Position numbers and translations under genes: made by a program. 64,000 bases of DNA from contig NZ_CP020700.1 of the NCBI RefSeq assembly GCF_003932715.1, forward strand, positions 1,192,001 to 1,256,000. Reading direction: 5' to 3'. Below, one piece after another: positions 47,861 through 57,907 of this stretch (the stretch's first letter is position 1; each line of letters opens with the position of its first letter). The stretch comes from Streptomyces tsukubensis. Its GTDB lineage: Bacteria > Actinomycetota > Actinomycetes > Streptomycetales > Streptomycetaceae. A model generated the notes under the pieces. The model was not told the DNA's origin and made no database searches. It saw only the letters and a program-made list of their open reading frames with translations.

Positions 47861-49010
47861 GCTGGCCCTCCATCAGGGAGACGAAGCGGTCGAACAGGTA
47901 CGCGGCGTCGTGCGGGCCCGCGGCCGCCTCGGGGTGGTACTGAACACTGAAGGCCGGCCGGTCGAGCAGGCGCAGGCCTTCCACCACGTTGTCGTTGAGA
48001 CAGACGTGGGAGACCTCGGCGCGGCCGTAGGGGGTGTCGGAGACGGTGTCGAGGGGGGCGTCGACGGCGAAGCCGTGGTTGTGGGCCGTGACCTCGACCT
48101 TGCCCGTCGTACGGTCCTGGACGGGCTGGTTGATGCCGCGGTGGCCGTACTTCAGCTTGTAGGTGCCGAAGCCCAGGGCGCGGCCGAGGAGCTGGTTGCC
48201 GAAGCAGATCCCGAAGAGGGGGGTGCCGCGTTCCAGGACCTCCCGGACGACGGTGAGGTCGGCGGTGGCCGGGTCGCCGGGGCCGTTGGAGAGGAAGACG
48301 CCGTCAGGTCCGCCGGGGGCGATCGCGTAGACCTCGTCGGCGGTGGCGGTGGCGGGCAGGACGTGGACCTCTATGCCGCGCTCGGCCATCAGCTGCGGGG
48401 TCATGCCCTTGATGCCGAGGTCGAGGGCGGCGACGGTGAACCGCTTCTCGCCGGTCGCGGGGACGACGTACGTCTCCGCGGTGGCGACCTCGGCGGAGAG
48501 GTCGGCGCCCGTCATCTGGGGGGCGGCCTGGACCCGGGTGAGCAGGGCGGCTTCGTCGGGGAGGGCGTCGCCGGAGAAGATGCCGACCCGCATGGCGCCG
48601 CGTTCGCGCAGATGGCGGGTAAGGGCGCGGGTGTCGATTCCGCTGATGCCGACGATGCCCTGGGCGGTCAGCTCGTCGTCGAGGCTGCGGCGGGAGCGCC
48701 AGTTCGACGGGGTCCGGGCGGGGTCGCGGACGACGTAGCCGGCGACCCAGATCTTCCGGGACTCGTCGTCCTCGTCGTTGATGCCGGTGTTGCCGATGTG
48801 CGGGGCGGTCATGACGACGACCTGGCGGTGGTACGAGGGGTCGGTCAGCGTCTCCTGGTACCCGGTCATGCCGGTGTTGAACACCGCTTCGCCGAAGGTC
48901 TCCCCCACGGCCCCGTAGGCACGGCCGCGGAAGGTGCGGCCGTCCTCCAGGACGAGTACGGCGGGAACCGTGGTCCGCCGTGCGGCGGTTCCCCTGGTGG
49001 AGGTGGTCAT
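47853..49010 (-). CDS. carA: Carbamoyl-phosphate synthase small subunit
   Basis: A 385-residue glutamine amidotransferase subunit delivering ammonia to CarB. The N-terminal CPSase domain ([37 protein letters not shown]) is followed by a class I GATase with the nucleophile in [11 protein letters not shown] and His/Glu in [16 protein letters not shown] 49010 overlaps the PH-like gene by 4 nt and its end overlaps carB by 8 nt. Confidence 0.97.
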
Positions 49011-49591
49011 CGTGCGCCTTCCTTCGTGGTGATCAGCTGGTTCAGGGTGGTGACCCAGTCGTTGTGCTCGGCGGCCCGGTCGGAGCGGAAGCCGGAGTCG
49101 AGGAGGGTTCCGCCGTGCTCCCAGGTGAGGACGAGCAGTCCGCCCTCGGCGAGGACCTTTCCGGCGATGCCCTTGTCGAGGCGGGCGCCGCGCAGGGCGG
49201 AGCGGGGGATGTGGAAGTCGGTCGCCCCGGGGCGTACGACGTCCACTCCTGCCTCGGTGAGGGTCAGCTCCACCCGGCTGCGGGCGCCCAGTCCGTGGGC
49301 GACGATCCGGTCGAGCCACTGTCCGGCGGTGGTGGAGCCGTGGTAGCGGCCGCTGAGGGCGGCGAGCGGGGCGACCGGGCTGTCAGGGGCGGCGGGCAGT
49401 CCGTGGAGTGCGGGCAGACCGGACTGGAGGCTGCCGCGCCATTTCCAGCCCTGGCGCATCAGCCAGTAGACCAGCGCGATGAAGAGGAGGAGTCCGACGA
49501 CCCAGCCGATGCGGGCGGCCCAGTCGGTCACCTCCGCCGACTTGCGCTCCTCGGCTGCGAGCCCTGCTGCGATGGTGGTGAGTGTTGTCAC
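49007..49591 (-). CDS. PH-like domain membrane protein in the pyr operon
   Basis: A 194-residue protein with one membrane segment ([20 protein letters not shown], ~29-48) and a C-terminal PH-like beta domain ([40 protein letters not shown]). The function is unknown. Its 4-nt overlaps with both pyrC (49588-49591) and carA (49007-49010) mean it is made together with the pyrimidine enzymes, and actinobacteria commonly keep it there. GTG 49591 is the start. Confidence 0.85.
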   Translation of the reverse strand: MTTLTTIAAGLAAEERKSAEVTDWAARIGWVVGLLLFIALVYWLMRQGWKWRGSLQSGLPALHGLPAAPDSPVAPLAALSGRYHGSTTAGQWLDRIVAHGLGARSRVELTLTEAGVDVVRPGATDFHIPRSALRGARLDKGIAGKVLAEGGLLVLTWEHGGTLLDSGFRSDRAAEHNDWVTTLNQLITTKEGAR

Positions 49592-50874
49592 GTCAGCTTC
49601 CCGTCGACGACCGTTGCCCGGCCCCGCAGGAAGGTGTGGGTGACGCGTCCCGGCAGCTCACGGCCCTGGTAGGGGGTGTTGCGGCTGCGGGAGGCGAAGC
49701 CCGCGGGGTCCACCGCACCACGGTAAGCCGGATCGACCAGCACGAGGTTGGCGGGCTCACCCGGCGAGACGGGCCGGCCGTGTCCTTCGAGGCGGCCGAT
49801 GCGGGCGGGCCGGAAGGACATCCGGTCGGCGACCTGGGCCCAGTCGAGCAGTCCGGTCTCGACCATCGTCTCCTGGACGACGGAGAGCGCGGTCTCCAGG
49901 CCGACCATGCCCATGGCCGCGGCGCCCCACTCGCAGTCCTTGTCCTCGTGGGGGTGCGGGGCGTGGTCGGTGGCGACGCAGTCGATGGTGCCGTCGGCCA
50001 GGGCCTCGCGGAGCGCCATCACGTCGGTCGCGGTGCGCAGCGGCGGGTTCACCTTGTAGACCGGGTCGTAGGTGCGGACCAGTTCGTCGGTGAGGAGGAG
50101 GTGGTGGGGGGTGACCTCGGCGGTGACGTTCCAGCCCTTGGACTTGGCCCAGCGCACGATCTCCACGGAGCCCGCGGTGGAGAGGTGGCAGATGTGGACC
50201 CGGGAGCCGACGTGCGCGGCGAGGAGGACATCGCGGGCGATGATCGACTCCTCGGCGACGGCGGGCCAGCCGCCGAGTCCGAGTTCGGCGGAGACGACGC
50301 CCTCGTTCATCTGGGCGCCCTCGGTCAGCCGGGGCTCCTGGGCGTGCTGGGCGATGACGCCGTCGAAGGCCTTCACGTACTCCAGGGCCCGGCGCATGAT
50401 CACCGCGTCGTCGACGCACTTGCCGTCGTCGGAGAAGACCTTCACCCCGGCTGCGGAGTCGTGCATGGCGCCCAGCTCGGCGAGCTGCTTGCCCTCCAGG
50501 CCGACCGTGACGGCGCCGACGGGCTGGACGTCGCAGTAGCCGGACTCCTTGCCGAGCCGGTAGACCTGCTCGACCACACCGGCGGTGTCCGCGACGGGGA
50601 AGGTGTTGGCCATGGCGTGGACGGCGGTGTAGCCGCCGGCGGCCGCGGCGCGGGTGCCGGTGAGGACGGTCTCGGAGTCCTCACGGCCGGGCTCGCGCAG
50701 ATGGGTGTGGAGGTCGACCAGGCCGGGCAGGAGGATCCGGCCCGCGGCCTCGATCACCTCGGCGTCGCCGGGCTCGATGGTGTCCGCGACCTCTGCGATG
50801 TTCTCGCCGTCGATCAGGACGTCCTGGGGCCGTCCGCCGAGGATCCCGGCGCCACGGATAAGGATCTTGCTCAT
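49588..50874 (-). CDS. pyrC: Dihydroorotase
   Basis: A 428-residue class I dihydroorotase closing carbamoyl aspartate to dihydroorotate. The metal-binding GLVDLHTHLREPGREDSET, HAMANTFPVADT, VHICHLSTAGS, EVTPHHLLLTDE and ATDHAPH segments are all present. ATG 50874 lies 2 nt after the pyrB stop, with GAGGAG inside the end of pyrB. The following PH-like gene overlaps it by 4 nt. Confidence 0.97.
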   Translation of the reverse strand: MSKILIRGAGILGGRPQDVLIDGENIAEVADTIEPGDAEVIEAAGRILLPGLVDLHTHLREPGREDSETVLTGTRAAAAGGYTAVHAMANTFPVADTAGVVEQVYRLGKESGYCDVQPVGAVTVGLEGKQLAELGAMHDSAAGVKVFSDDGKCVDDAVIMRRALEYVKAFDGVIAQHAQEPRLTEGAQMNEGVVSAELGLGGWPAVAEESIIARDVLLAAHVGSRVHICHLSTAGSVEIVRWAKSKGWNVTAEVTPHHLLLTDELVRTYDPVYKVNPPLRTATDVMALREALADGTIDCVATDHAPHPHEDKDCEWGAAAMGMVGLETALSVVQETMVETGLLDWAQVADRMSFRPARIGRLEGHGRPVSPGEPANLVLVDPAYRGAVDPAGFASRSRNTPYQGRELPGRVTHTFLRGRATVVDGKLT

Positions 50875-50876
50875 GG

Positions 50877-51860
50877 TTACTGGGTCTCCTCGGTACGGGA
50901 CGTGTGGGCGGCGGCGGACTCGTTGCCGCCGAGCAGCAGATAGAGGACCGCCATCCGGATGGAGACCCCGTTGGCGACCTGTTCGACGGCGGTGCAGCGG
51001 TCGGAGTCCGCGACCTCGGCCGTGATCTCCATTCCCCGGTTCATCGGTCCGGGGTGCATGACGACGGCGTGTTCCGGCATCCGGGCCATCCGGTCCCCGT
51101 CGAGGCCGTAGCGGCGGGCGTATTCGCGCTCGGTGGGGAAGAACGCGGCGTTCATCCGCTCGCGCTGCACCCGCAGCATCATCACGGCGTCGGACTTGGG
51201 GAGCACCTTGTCGAGGTCGTAGGAGACCTCGCAGGGCCAGCTCTCGACGCCGATCGGCACCAGGGTCGGCGGGGCGACCACGGTGACCTGGGCGCCGAGG
51301 GTGTTCAGCAGCAGGACGTTGGAGCGGGCGACCCGGCTGTGCAGTACGTCCCCGACGATGGTGATCCGGCGTCCGGCGAGGTCGCGGCCCATCCCGGCGT
51401 CCCTGCCGACCAGCCGGCGGCGCACGGTGAAGGCGTCGAGGAGGGCCTGGGTGGGGTGCTCGTGGGTGCCGTCGCCCGCGTTGACGACCGATCCGTCGAT
51501 CCACCCCGAGTTCGCCAGTCGGTAGGGCGCGCCGGAGGCGTGGTGGCGGATGACGACGGCGTCGGCGCCCATGGCCTCCAGGGTCAGCGCGGTGTCCTTG
51601 AGGGACTCGCCCTTGGAGACCGAGGATCCCTTGGCGGAGAAGTTGATGACGTCGGCGGAGAGGCGCTTGGCGGCGGCCTCGAAGGAGATCCGGGTCCGGG
51701 TCGAGTCCTCGTAGAAGAGGTTGACGACGGTACGGCCCCGGAGGGTGGGCAGCTTTTTGATCGGCCGGTCGGCGACGCGGGCCATCTCCTCGGCGGTGTC
51801 GAGGATGAGGACGGCGTCGTCCCGCGTGAGATCGGCGGCCGAGATGAGGTGGTGCTTCAT
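50877..51860 (-). CDS. pyrB: Aspartate carbamoyltransferase catalytic subunit
   Basis: A 327-residue transcarbamoylase with the carbamoyl-phosphate loop [37 protein letters not shown] and [12 protein letters not shown]. No pyrI regulatory subunit is present, as usual for actinobacteria. GGAG lies ~9 nt before ATG 51860. It follows pyrR by 157 nt and is followed after 2 nt by pyrC. Confidence 0.97.
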   Translation of the reverse strand: MKHHLISAADLTRDDAVLILDTAEEMARVADRPIKKLPTLRGRTVVNLFYEDSTRTRISFEAAAKRLSADVINFSAKGSSVSKGESLKDTALTLEAMGADAVVIRHHASGAPYRLANSGWIDGSVVNAGDGTHEHPTQALLDAFTVRRRLVGRDAGMGRDLAGRRITIVGDVLHSRVARSNVLLLNTLGAQVTVVAPPTLVPIGVESWPCEVSYDLDKVLPKSDAVMMLRVQRERMNAAFFPTEREYARRYGLDGDRMARMPEHAVVMHPGPMNRGMEITAEVADSDRCTAVEQVANGVSIRMAVLYLLLGGNESAAAHTSRTEETQ

Positions 51861-52017
51861 CTGGTGGGCTCCGGTGGGTTCGGCTCGGGTCGGCACGTGC
51901 GGCGTGCGCGGCTGCGCGGCCTGTGGCGGCGCGCCACCGCGCTCCCGGGGTGTCCGGGCACGCGGGCGCACGGGGGCGCCCGTCACGCCGCTCCGGGCGC
52001 GCGGGGCCGTCGGGCTG

Positions 52018-52650
<633 letters not shown>

Positions 52651-52773
52651 GACGTCGGATAGTGCGCTCACTACCGTACCAGGGCCATTCGGGGGAACCT
52701 TGCCGGGGCTGGTCCGGACCTGCGGCGATGTCCGCTGTGATCATGACAGGCCACCGGTCTGGACCCCTTCGGC

Positions 52774-52803
52774 TTGACGCTTCCGAATCACGCTGCGTAA
52801 CCT
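52774..52803 (+). promoter_or_regulatory. bldD promoter
   Basis: TTGACG (52774-52779), 18 nt, TAACCT (52798-52803). The start would lie near 52810, about 50 nt before the bldD ATG. Confidence 0.6.
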
Positions 52804-52816
52804 CACAGTGAGTCAC
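52798..52816 (+). promoter_or_regulatory. Candidate BldD box (autoregulatory)
   Basis: TAACCTCACAGTGAGTCAC covers the -10 hexamer and the likely start of the bldD promoter. It contains the CAC-AGTG palindromic core and AC/GT spacing expected of the BldD box (nTnACnC(A/T)GnGTnAn). BldD of S. coelicolor is known to repress its own gene. Confidence 0.55.
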
Positions 52817-52863
52817 CAGCAGCGCGGCGGAGCCGCACGTTGTCACAGCGTCCGGGGAGCTAT

Positions 52864-53364
52864 ATGTCCAGCGAATACGCAAAGCAGCTCGGGGCCAAGC
52901 TCCGCGCCATCCGCACGCAGCAGGGTCTGTCCCTCCACGGCGTGGAGGAGAAGTCCCAGGGCCGCTGGAAGGCCGTGGTGGTCGGCTCGTACGAGCGCGG
53001 CGACCGCGCTGTGACCGTCCAGCGCCTGGCCGAGCTGGCCGATTTCTACGGGGTCCCGGTGCAGGAGCTGCTGCCGGGCACCACCCCGGGCGGGGCCGCC
53101 GAGCCGCCGCCGAAGCTGGTTCTCGACCTGGAGCGGCTGGCCCATGTCCCGGCCGAGAAGGCGGGCCCCCTCCAGCGGTACGCGGCGACCATCCAGTCCC
53201 AGCGCGGCGACTACAACGGCAAGGTGCTGTCGATCCGCCAGGACGATCTGCGCACCCTGGCCGTGATCTACGACCAGTCGCCATCCGTGCTGACCGAGCA
53301 GCTCATCAACTGGGGTGTGCTGGATGCCGACGCGCGCCGTGCGGTGAGCCACGAGGACAACTGA
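52864..53364 (+). CDS. bldD: Developmental master regulator BldD
   Basis: A 166-residue repressor that holds Streptomyces in vegetative growth. The N-terminal XRE-type HTH (KQLGAKLRAIRTQQGLSLHG then VEEKSQGRWKAVVVGSYERG) binds DNA; the C-terminal domain binds a tetramer of cyclic di-GMP through the RGD-X8-RxxD signature, here R114-G-D116 and R125-Q-D-D128, fully conserved. GGGGAG lies 5 nt before ATG 52864. It is divergent from pyrR and is followed by a terminator. Confidence 0.98.
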   Translation: MSSEYAKQLGAKLRAIRTQQGLSLHGVEEKSQGRWKAVVVGSYERGDRAVTVQRLAELADFYGVPVQELLPGTTPGGAAEPPPKLVLDLERLAHVPAEKAGPLQRYAATIQSQRGDYNGKVLSIRQDDLRTLAVIYDQSPSVLTEQLINWGVLDADARRAVSHEDN

Positions 53365-53399
53365 CGCCGGCCCCTGCGGGGGCTGTGGAGAATCGTCAC

Positions 53400-53438
53400 G
53401 CCGGAGGGCGGGACCCGTGACGGGTCCCGCCCTCCGGC
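53400..53438 (+). terminator. Terminator of bldD
   Basis: GCCGGAGGGCGGGACCCG pairs perfectly with CGGGTCCCGCCCTCCGGC around TGA, an 18-bp stem 36 nt after the bldD stop. Confidence 0.85.
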
Positions 53439-53852
53439 GTTCCGCCCGTCCCGCGCCAGGAGGGCAGCCGGCCCGTGTCCGCCGTGCGCCCCGTCCCGAG
53501 GGCGGCGCCGGCCCCGGGCTTCCGGCAGGCGCGGAACACGGCCGCGCAGATGCGTCTCGCACCGGCTCGGGCGGAACCGGAGCCGGTCCGGGCACGCGGT
53601 CCGGGGCGGGCAGGTCGGAGCCGGCCCCGGCCATCAGCAGATCGTCGGCGCAGCCGGGCATCAGCGGCACTCCCGCTCACTCTTCGAGGGGGACAGGCGC
53701 CTCAGACGCCCCACACGCCCCTCGGAGCGTCGGGTACGGGCGAGACCCCGGGGCCGGTCCGGGAACCGCGCTGCACTGCCTCCCGGGGCCGTAACGGAGC
53801 CTCCACCGCCCTGGCTCCCACGGCCCCCGGCCTCCGCCCGGCGGAAAACAGG
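53439..53852. other. Gene-free interval between bldD and nusB terminators
   Basis: I find no gene, promoter or repeat of note in this stretch between two convergent genes. Confidence 0.5.
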
Positions 53853-53895
53853 CGGGCCCGGGTCCCGCGGATCAGATCCGCGGGACCCGGGCCCG
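53853..53895 (-). terminator. Terminator of efp-nusB
   Basis: CGGGCCCGGGTCCCGCGGAT (53853-53872) pairs perfectly with its complement at 53876-53895, a 20-bp stem with a 3-nt loop, 28 nt after the nusB stop. Confidence 0.85.
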
Positions 53896-53922
53896 TGCCT
53901 CACGGACGGCCGGGACCGGCCC

Positions 53923-54357
53923 TCAGGCGCCCTCGCGCCGCAGGGACGGCTTCAGCTCCTTGAAGCGGCCCAGGAGGCCGTTGACGAAGGACGGCGAATC
54001 GTCGGTGGAGAACTCCTTGGCGAGCTGCACCGCCTCGTCGATCACCACCGCGTCCGGCGTCTCGTCGACCCAGACCAGCTCGTAGGTGCCGAGCCGGATG
54101 ATGTTCCGGTCGACGACCGGCATCCGGTCGAGGTCCCAGTCGGTCGCGTAGGTGGAGATCAGCTCGTCGATCCGGGCCGCGTAATCCGCGTACCCCTCGA
54201 CCAGCTGCATCGTGTACTCGCTGACCGGCGGCTGCCGGTCGTCGGTCCGTGAGTGGCGGATCCAGTCGGCGAGCACCGTCTGCGCGGACGCGTCGCGCTG
54301 GTCGGCCTCGAAGAGGATCTGGAAGGCGCGCTTACGGGCCTTGCTGCGAGCGGCCAC
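53923..54357 (-). CDS. nusB: Transcription antitermination factor NusB
   Basis: A 144-residue all-helical factor for rRNA antitermination. SKARKRAFQILFEADQRDAS, RNIIRLGTYELVW, VVIDEAVQLAKEFSTDDSPS and FVNGLLGRF are the family hallmarks. GTG 54357 starts 2 nt after the efp stop, so the two genes are co-translated. Confidence 0.96.
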   Translation of the reverse strand: MAARSKARKRAFQILFEADQRDASAQTVLADWIRHSRTDDRQPPVSEYTMQLVEGYADYAARIDELISTYATDWDLDRMPVVDRNIIRLGTYELVWVDETPDAVVIDEAVQLAKEFSTDDSPSFVNGLLGRFKELKPSLRREGA

Positions 54358-54359
54358 GG

Positions 54360-54926
54360 TTAGCTGTTCACCCGGCTGAGGTAGTCGCCGGAACGGGTGT
54401 CGACCTTGATCTTCTCACCGGTGGTGATGAAGAGCGGCACCTGCACCTCGTAGCCCGTCTCCAGCTTGGCGGGCTTGGTGCCACCGGTGGAGCGGTCGCC
54501 CTGGACGCCCGGCTCGGTCTCGGCGATCACCAGCTCGACGGCGGCGGGCAGCTCCACGTAGAGCACCTCGCCCTCGTGGGTGGCGACCGTGGCCTCGAAG
54601 CCCTCGATCAGGAAGTTGGCGGAGTCGCCGACGGCCTTGCGCTCGATGTGGAGCTGGTCGTACGTCTGCATGTCCATGAAGACGAAGTAGTCGCCGTCCA
54701 TGTACGAGAACTGCATGTCACGGCGGTCGACGGTGGCCGTCTCGACCTTCACACCGGCGTTGAACGTCTTGTCGACGATCTTTCCGGACAGCACGTTCTT
54801 GAGCTTGGTGCGCACGAAGGCCGGGCCCTTGCCGGGCTTGACGTGCTGGAACTCGACGACGGACCAGAGCTGGCCGTTGTCGAGCTTGAGCACCATGCCG
54901 TTCTTGAGGTCGTTCGTGGAAGCCAC
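54360..54926 (-). CDS. efp: Translation elongation factor P
   Basis: A 188-residue factor that relieves ribosome stalling at polyproline. The tip loop reads [19 protein letters not shown]: the PGKGP palindrome is the actinobacterial type reported to work without lysine modification, and I see no EpmA/EpmB-type gene here. The C-terminal OB domain ends [23 protein letters not shown] 54926 has AGGAGA about 11 nt upstream. It follows the M24 protein gene by 58 nt. Confidence 0.97.
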   Translation of the reverse strand: MASTNDLKNGMVLKLDNGQLWSVVEFQHVKPGKGPAFVRTKLKNVLSGKIVDKTFNAGVKVETATVDRRDMQFSYMDGDYFVFMDMQTYDQLHIERKAVGDSANFLIEGFEATVATHEGEVLYVELPAAVELVIAETEPGVQGDRSTGGTKPAKLETGYEVQVPLFITTGEKIKVDTRSGDYLSRVNS

Positions 54927-54984
54927 GGTTGCGGAATCTCCTGGACTGACGTGGACGACCTGGGGCCACCGCGGTACGCGCCCG

Positions 54985-56100
54985 CTAGAGCGCGAGCAGC
55001 TCCTTGGTCGTGATGGTGAGTAGCTCGGGTCCGCCGTCCGCCTCCTGGCGTACGACGAGCGTGTCATCAATCCGGACCCCGCCCCGGCCCGGAAGGTGGA
55101 CCCCCGGTTCGACGGTGACCGGCACGCAAGCGTCCAGTTTACCCATGGCCGCCGGAGTCAACTGCGGGTCCTCGTCGATTTCGAGCCCGACCCCGTGCCC
55201 GGTGAGCGGCGCCAGGCCCGCTCCATGGCCCGCACCGTCGAGGATCCGGCGCGCGGCGAGGTCCACGTCGCGGTAGGCCATGCCCGGCCGCAGGGATTCC
55301 CGGGCGGCCCGCTGGGCGGCGAAAACCAGGTCGTACAGTTCGATCTGCCAGTCCGCCGGGGTGGTGCCGATGACGAAGGTACGGCCGATCTCGCAGCGGT
55401 AGCCGCGGTAGTCGGCGCCGACACAGACGGTGAGGAAGTCGCCTTCCTCGACCCGCCGGTCGGTGGGCCGGTGGCCCCGGCGGCCCGAGTTCGGTCCGGT
55501 GGCGACGGAGGTGGGGAAGGCGGGGCCGTCGGCGCCGTGGTCGACCAGCCGGCGCTCCAGCTCCAGGGCGAGATGCCGTTCGGTGCGGCCCACCAGGATG
55601 GATTCCAGGAGTTCGCCGAGCGCCTGGTCGGTGATCTCGGCGGCGATCCGGAGGCAGGCGATCTCCTCCTCGTCCTTGACGATCCGCTGGCGCTCGACGG
55701 CGAGCCCGACGTCGGCCAGCCGGAGCCGGGGCAGTTCGGAGCCGATGGCGCGGTAGCGGGCGACGGTCAGATGGTGCTCTTCGACGGCGAGTTCCCCGGC
55801 CTTGGCCCGGTGGGCCAGCCCGGCCGCCGCGATCACGGGGTCGGGGCCGTCCTCGGGCAGCAGGGCCGGGCGGAGCCCGTCGTCGGGGCGGCCGGTGACC
55901 GTGGCGCCGGAGAGCGGGGTGGCGGGGCAGCACAGGGTGTCCCCGTCTCCGGCGGCCGGCCCGATCAGCAGGACGGCCCCCGGCGGGGCCGTCCCGGCGA
56001 GATAGCGCACATTGGCGGGGCGGGAGATCAGGACCGCGCCGCCGTTCTCTGCGTACCGCTCCCGCAACCGGTCGCGGCGGGCCGCGAACACCTCTGCCAT
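54985..56100 (-). CDS. M24-family (Xaa-Pro peptidase-like) protein with altered metal site
   Basis: A 371-residue pita-bread-fold protein: creatinase-like N-terminal domain ([20 protein letters not shown]) and an M24 domain. Of the five metal ligands only His in GHGVGLEID and Glu in VTVEPGVH look normal. The first Asp is Cys226 ([10 protein letters not shown]), the second is Glu237 (CEIGRTF) and the last Glu is Asp (RIDDTLVV). Activity as an aminopeptidase is thus doubtful. TACGCT ends 6 nt before ATG 56100 (56112-56107), suggesting a leaderless mRNA. It is upstream of efp-nusB, the usual place for a pepP homologue. Confidence 0.85.
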   Translation of the reverse strand: MAEVFAARRDRLRERYAENGGAVLISRPANVRYLAGTAPPGAVLLIGPAAGDGDTLCCPATPLSGATVTGRPDDGLRPALLPEDGPDPVIAAAGLAHRAKAGELAVEEHHLTVARYRAIGSELPRLRLADVGLAVERQRIVKDEEEIACLRIAAEITDQALGELLESILVGRTERHLALELERRLVDHGADGPAFPTSVATGPNSGRRGHRPTDRRVEEGDFLTVCVGADYRGYRCEIGRTFVIGTTPADWQIELYDLVFAAQRAARESLRPGMAYRDVDLAARRILDGAGHGAGLAPLTGHGVGLEIDEDPQLTPAAMGKLDACVPVTVEPGVHLPGRGGVRIDDTLVVRQEADGGPELLTITTKELLAL

Positions 56101-56162
56101 GATCCGAGCGTACGAGCGTTCGCGCCGCGCGGCGCGCCCAGAGCGTCCGACCGGTCTCCCGG

Positions 56163-56912
56163 CTACCAGGACGGGGGGCTGGCGATCGCCCGGGCGAGGG
56201 CCTCGTCGAGGACGCGGGCGGTCGTCTCCACGTCGTACTTGGTGTTGTCGATGATCGGCAGCCCGGATCCGTACCATCCGGCCATCCGGCCGTGGATGCT
56301 CGCGACCTCCTCGTCCGACAGCCGCCGGTTGCCGCTGCGCTGGGCGTTGCGCTCCAGGACGGTCTCCAGGGCGGGGAGGAGGACGACGGGCAGCAGCCCG
56401 GGTCCGACATGGCGTTTCCAGCCGCCGAGCCCGACGACCGGGCGGTCGGGGAAGACGGCGTCGTCGAGGATGCAGGAGATGCCGTTGGCGAGGAAGTTGC
56501 GCGCGGCGAAGCCGCAGGTGCGGCGGGCGAGGCGGTACTGCGCCTCGGAGTGTTCGTTCCAGCCGGCCTTGGGGTCGGCGAATCCGGAGCACACCCATTC
56601 CCGGACGTCGTCGAGGCTGATGTGCGCGGTGGGCACGGGGCGGCGGGCGGCCCAGTGCCGTGCCACGGTCGTCTTGCCCGCGCCGGCGGGCCCGATGAGG
56701 AGGACGGCGAGGGTCGTCGCACCGGTGCCGCTCTCCGGCTCCGCGGGGGACGGGACGGGCGGCAGCGCGGCCTCGGGCCTCGGCGGAGGCGCGGCGGGGT
56801 GCGGCGGTCCCGGCTGGGCCCAGCCGGGGGCATGCGGAGGCGGTACGGGACCGGTGGCACCGCCCTGCCCCTGATGGCGAGGCGGCATCGGGGCCCCTGT
56901 CGGGTGCTGCAT
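56163..56912 (-). CDS. P-loop ATPase/kinase-like protein with Pro-rich N-terminus
   Basis: A 249-residue protein. The first ~70 residues are Pro/Gly/Gln-rich and probably disordered. A kinase-like P-loop domain follows: [20 protein letters not shown] (~75-94), DDVREWVCSGF, LDDAVFPDRP as a probable Walker B-like segment, and RNAQRSGNRRLSDEEVASIH as a basic lid. It resembles zeta-toxin/polynucleotide-kinase-like AAA_33 proteins, but no substrate is suggested. ATG 56912 follows GGAG at 9 nt; the exact start is uncertain. Confidence 0.7.
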   Translation of the reverse strand: MQHPTGAPMPPRHQGQGGATGPVPPPHAPGWAQPGPPHPAAPPPRPEAALPPVPSPAEPESGTGATTLAVLLIGPAGAGKTTVARHWAARRPVPTAHISLDDVREWVCSGFADPKAGWNEHSEAQYRLARRTCGFAARNFLANGISCILDDAVFPDRPVVGLGGWKRHVGPGLLPVVLLPALETVLERNAQRSGNRRLSDEEVASIHGRMAGWYGSGLPIIDNTKYDVETTARVLDEALARAIASPPSW

Positions 56913-57267
56913 CCGGTGCGACTCCGTCTCGTTCGCTTCGTACGGCGGTCGTTCCCCGCCCCTGCCGAGGAACGGTACCTCCCCGCACCGCGGAAGCCCC
57001 CTCCTGCGGGACACCACGGGCTGCTTGACCGCAGGGGACAGGCCGGGGTGTCGTGGGAGGGGGGTGCAGGGTCGCCCCCGCAGCCGGTGGCGACCAGCAG
57101 GACGCGCTTCGGGGCGGTGCACCGCCGCCGGCGAGGAGGTGAGCCCGGAGGCCACCGACCTACCCGCACCGGAAAAGGCCCCGGGCCTACCCCACGGAGC
57201 AACGCGACCCGACCACCGCAGGGCCCGAACCCGCAGGGACGGGAAAGAACGGGTCCACAGGGGCGCT
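56913..57267. other. Gene-free interval upstream of the P-loop gene
   Basis: No credible gene; it contains the unlocated promoter of the P-loop gene. The repeats at 57268-57366 continue the gap to the aroQ stop. Confidence 0.4.
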
Positions 57268-57366
57268 GGGGGTACCTCCCACGCCGCCAGGCGTAGGTGG
57301 GGGTACCTCCCACGCCGCCAGGCGTAGGTGGGGGTACCTCCCACGCCGCCAGGCGTAGGGGGAGGA
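57268..57366. repeat. Three 31-bp tandem repeats
   Basis: A 31-bp unit (GGGGGTACCTCCCACGCCGC followed by CAGGCGTAGGT) occurs three times head-to-tail with a period of exactly 31 (TACC at 57273, 57304, 57335); the third ends in GGGGGAGGAACTGCGCGAC instead. Each unit contains an imperfect hairpin (CCTACGCC / GGCGTGGG). The flank GGAACTGCGCGA(C)(C/A)AGCCAC is the same motif that ends the element at 34964-35293. They are non-coding. Confidence 0.8.
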
Positions 57367-57466
57367 ACTGCGCGACCAGCCACCCACGGCCCGCGGCCGG
57401 GCCCCGGCACAAGCCACCCACGGCGGCACCCCGCCCCCAGGCCCCCCAGCGGGAGGCGACCCCGCG

Positions 57467-57907
57467 CTAGGGGGCCAGTTCCTCCGCCAGCGCCCGCAGC
57501 GCCAGCCGGTAGGACCCGAGGCCGAAGCCCGCGATCGTGGCGGTGGCGACGGCGGCGACGACCGAGGTGTGCCGGAACGCCTCCCGTGCGTACGGGTTGG
57601 AGATGTGGACTTCGATCAGGGGTGCCGTCTTCTGTGCCGCCGCGTCCCTCATGGCGTACGAGTAGTGCGTGAACGCGCCGGGGTTCAGCACCACCGGAAT
57701 CGCCCCGTCCGCCGCCTCGTGGAGCCAGCGGATCAGTTCGGCTTCGTCGTTGGTCTCGCGGACGTCGACGTCGAGACCGAGCTGCTCGCCGAGGGTGCGG
57801 CAGGTGTCCACCAGTCCCGCGTAGGACGTGGCGCCGTAGACGTCGGGCTCCCGGGAGCCGAGGCGGCCGAGGTTGGGGCCGTTGAGGACGAGTACCCGGC
57901 GGCTCAT
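57467..57907 (-). CDS. aroQ: 3-dehydroquinate dehydratase, type II
   Basis: A 146-residue dodecameric enzyme of the shikimate pathway (third step). [20 protein letters not shown] carries the catalytic Arg and Tyr; [15 protein letters not shown] and [17 protein letters not shown] hold the substrate-binding Asn and His. ATG 57907 overlaps the aroB stop by 4 nt. Last gene of the aro operon. Confidence 0.96.
   Translation of the reverse strand: MSRRVLVLNGPNLGRLGSREPDVYGATSYAGLVDTCRTLGEQLGLDVDVRETNDEAELIRWLHEAADGAIPVVLNPGAFTHYSYAMRDAAAQKTAPLIEVHISNPYAREAFRHTSVVAAVATATIAGFGLGSYRLALRALAEELAP

Noticed and set aside
57268..57366. 31-bp repeats as a possible CRISPR array
   Set aside because: Repeats are directly adjacent with no unique spacers, and no cas gene is near.
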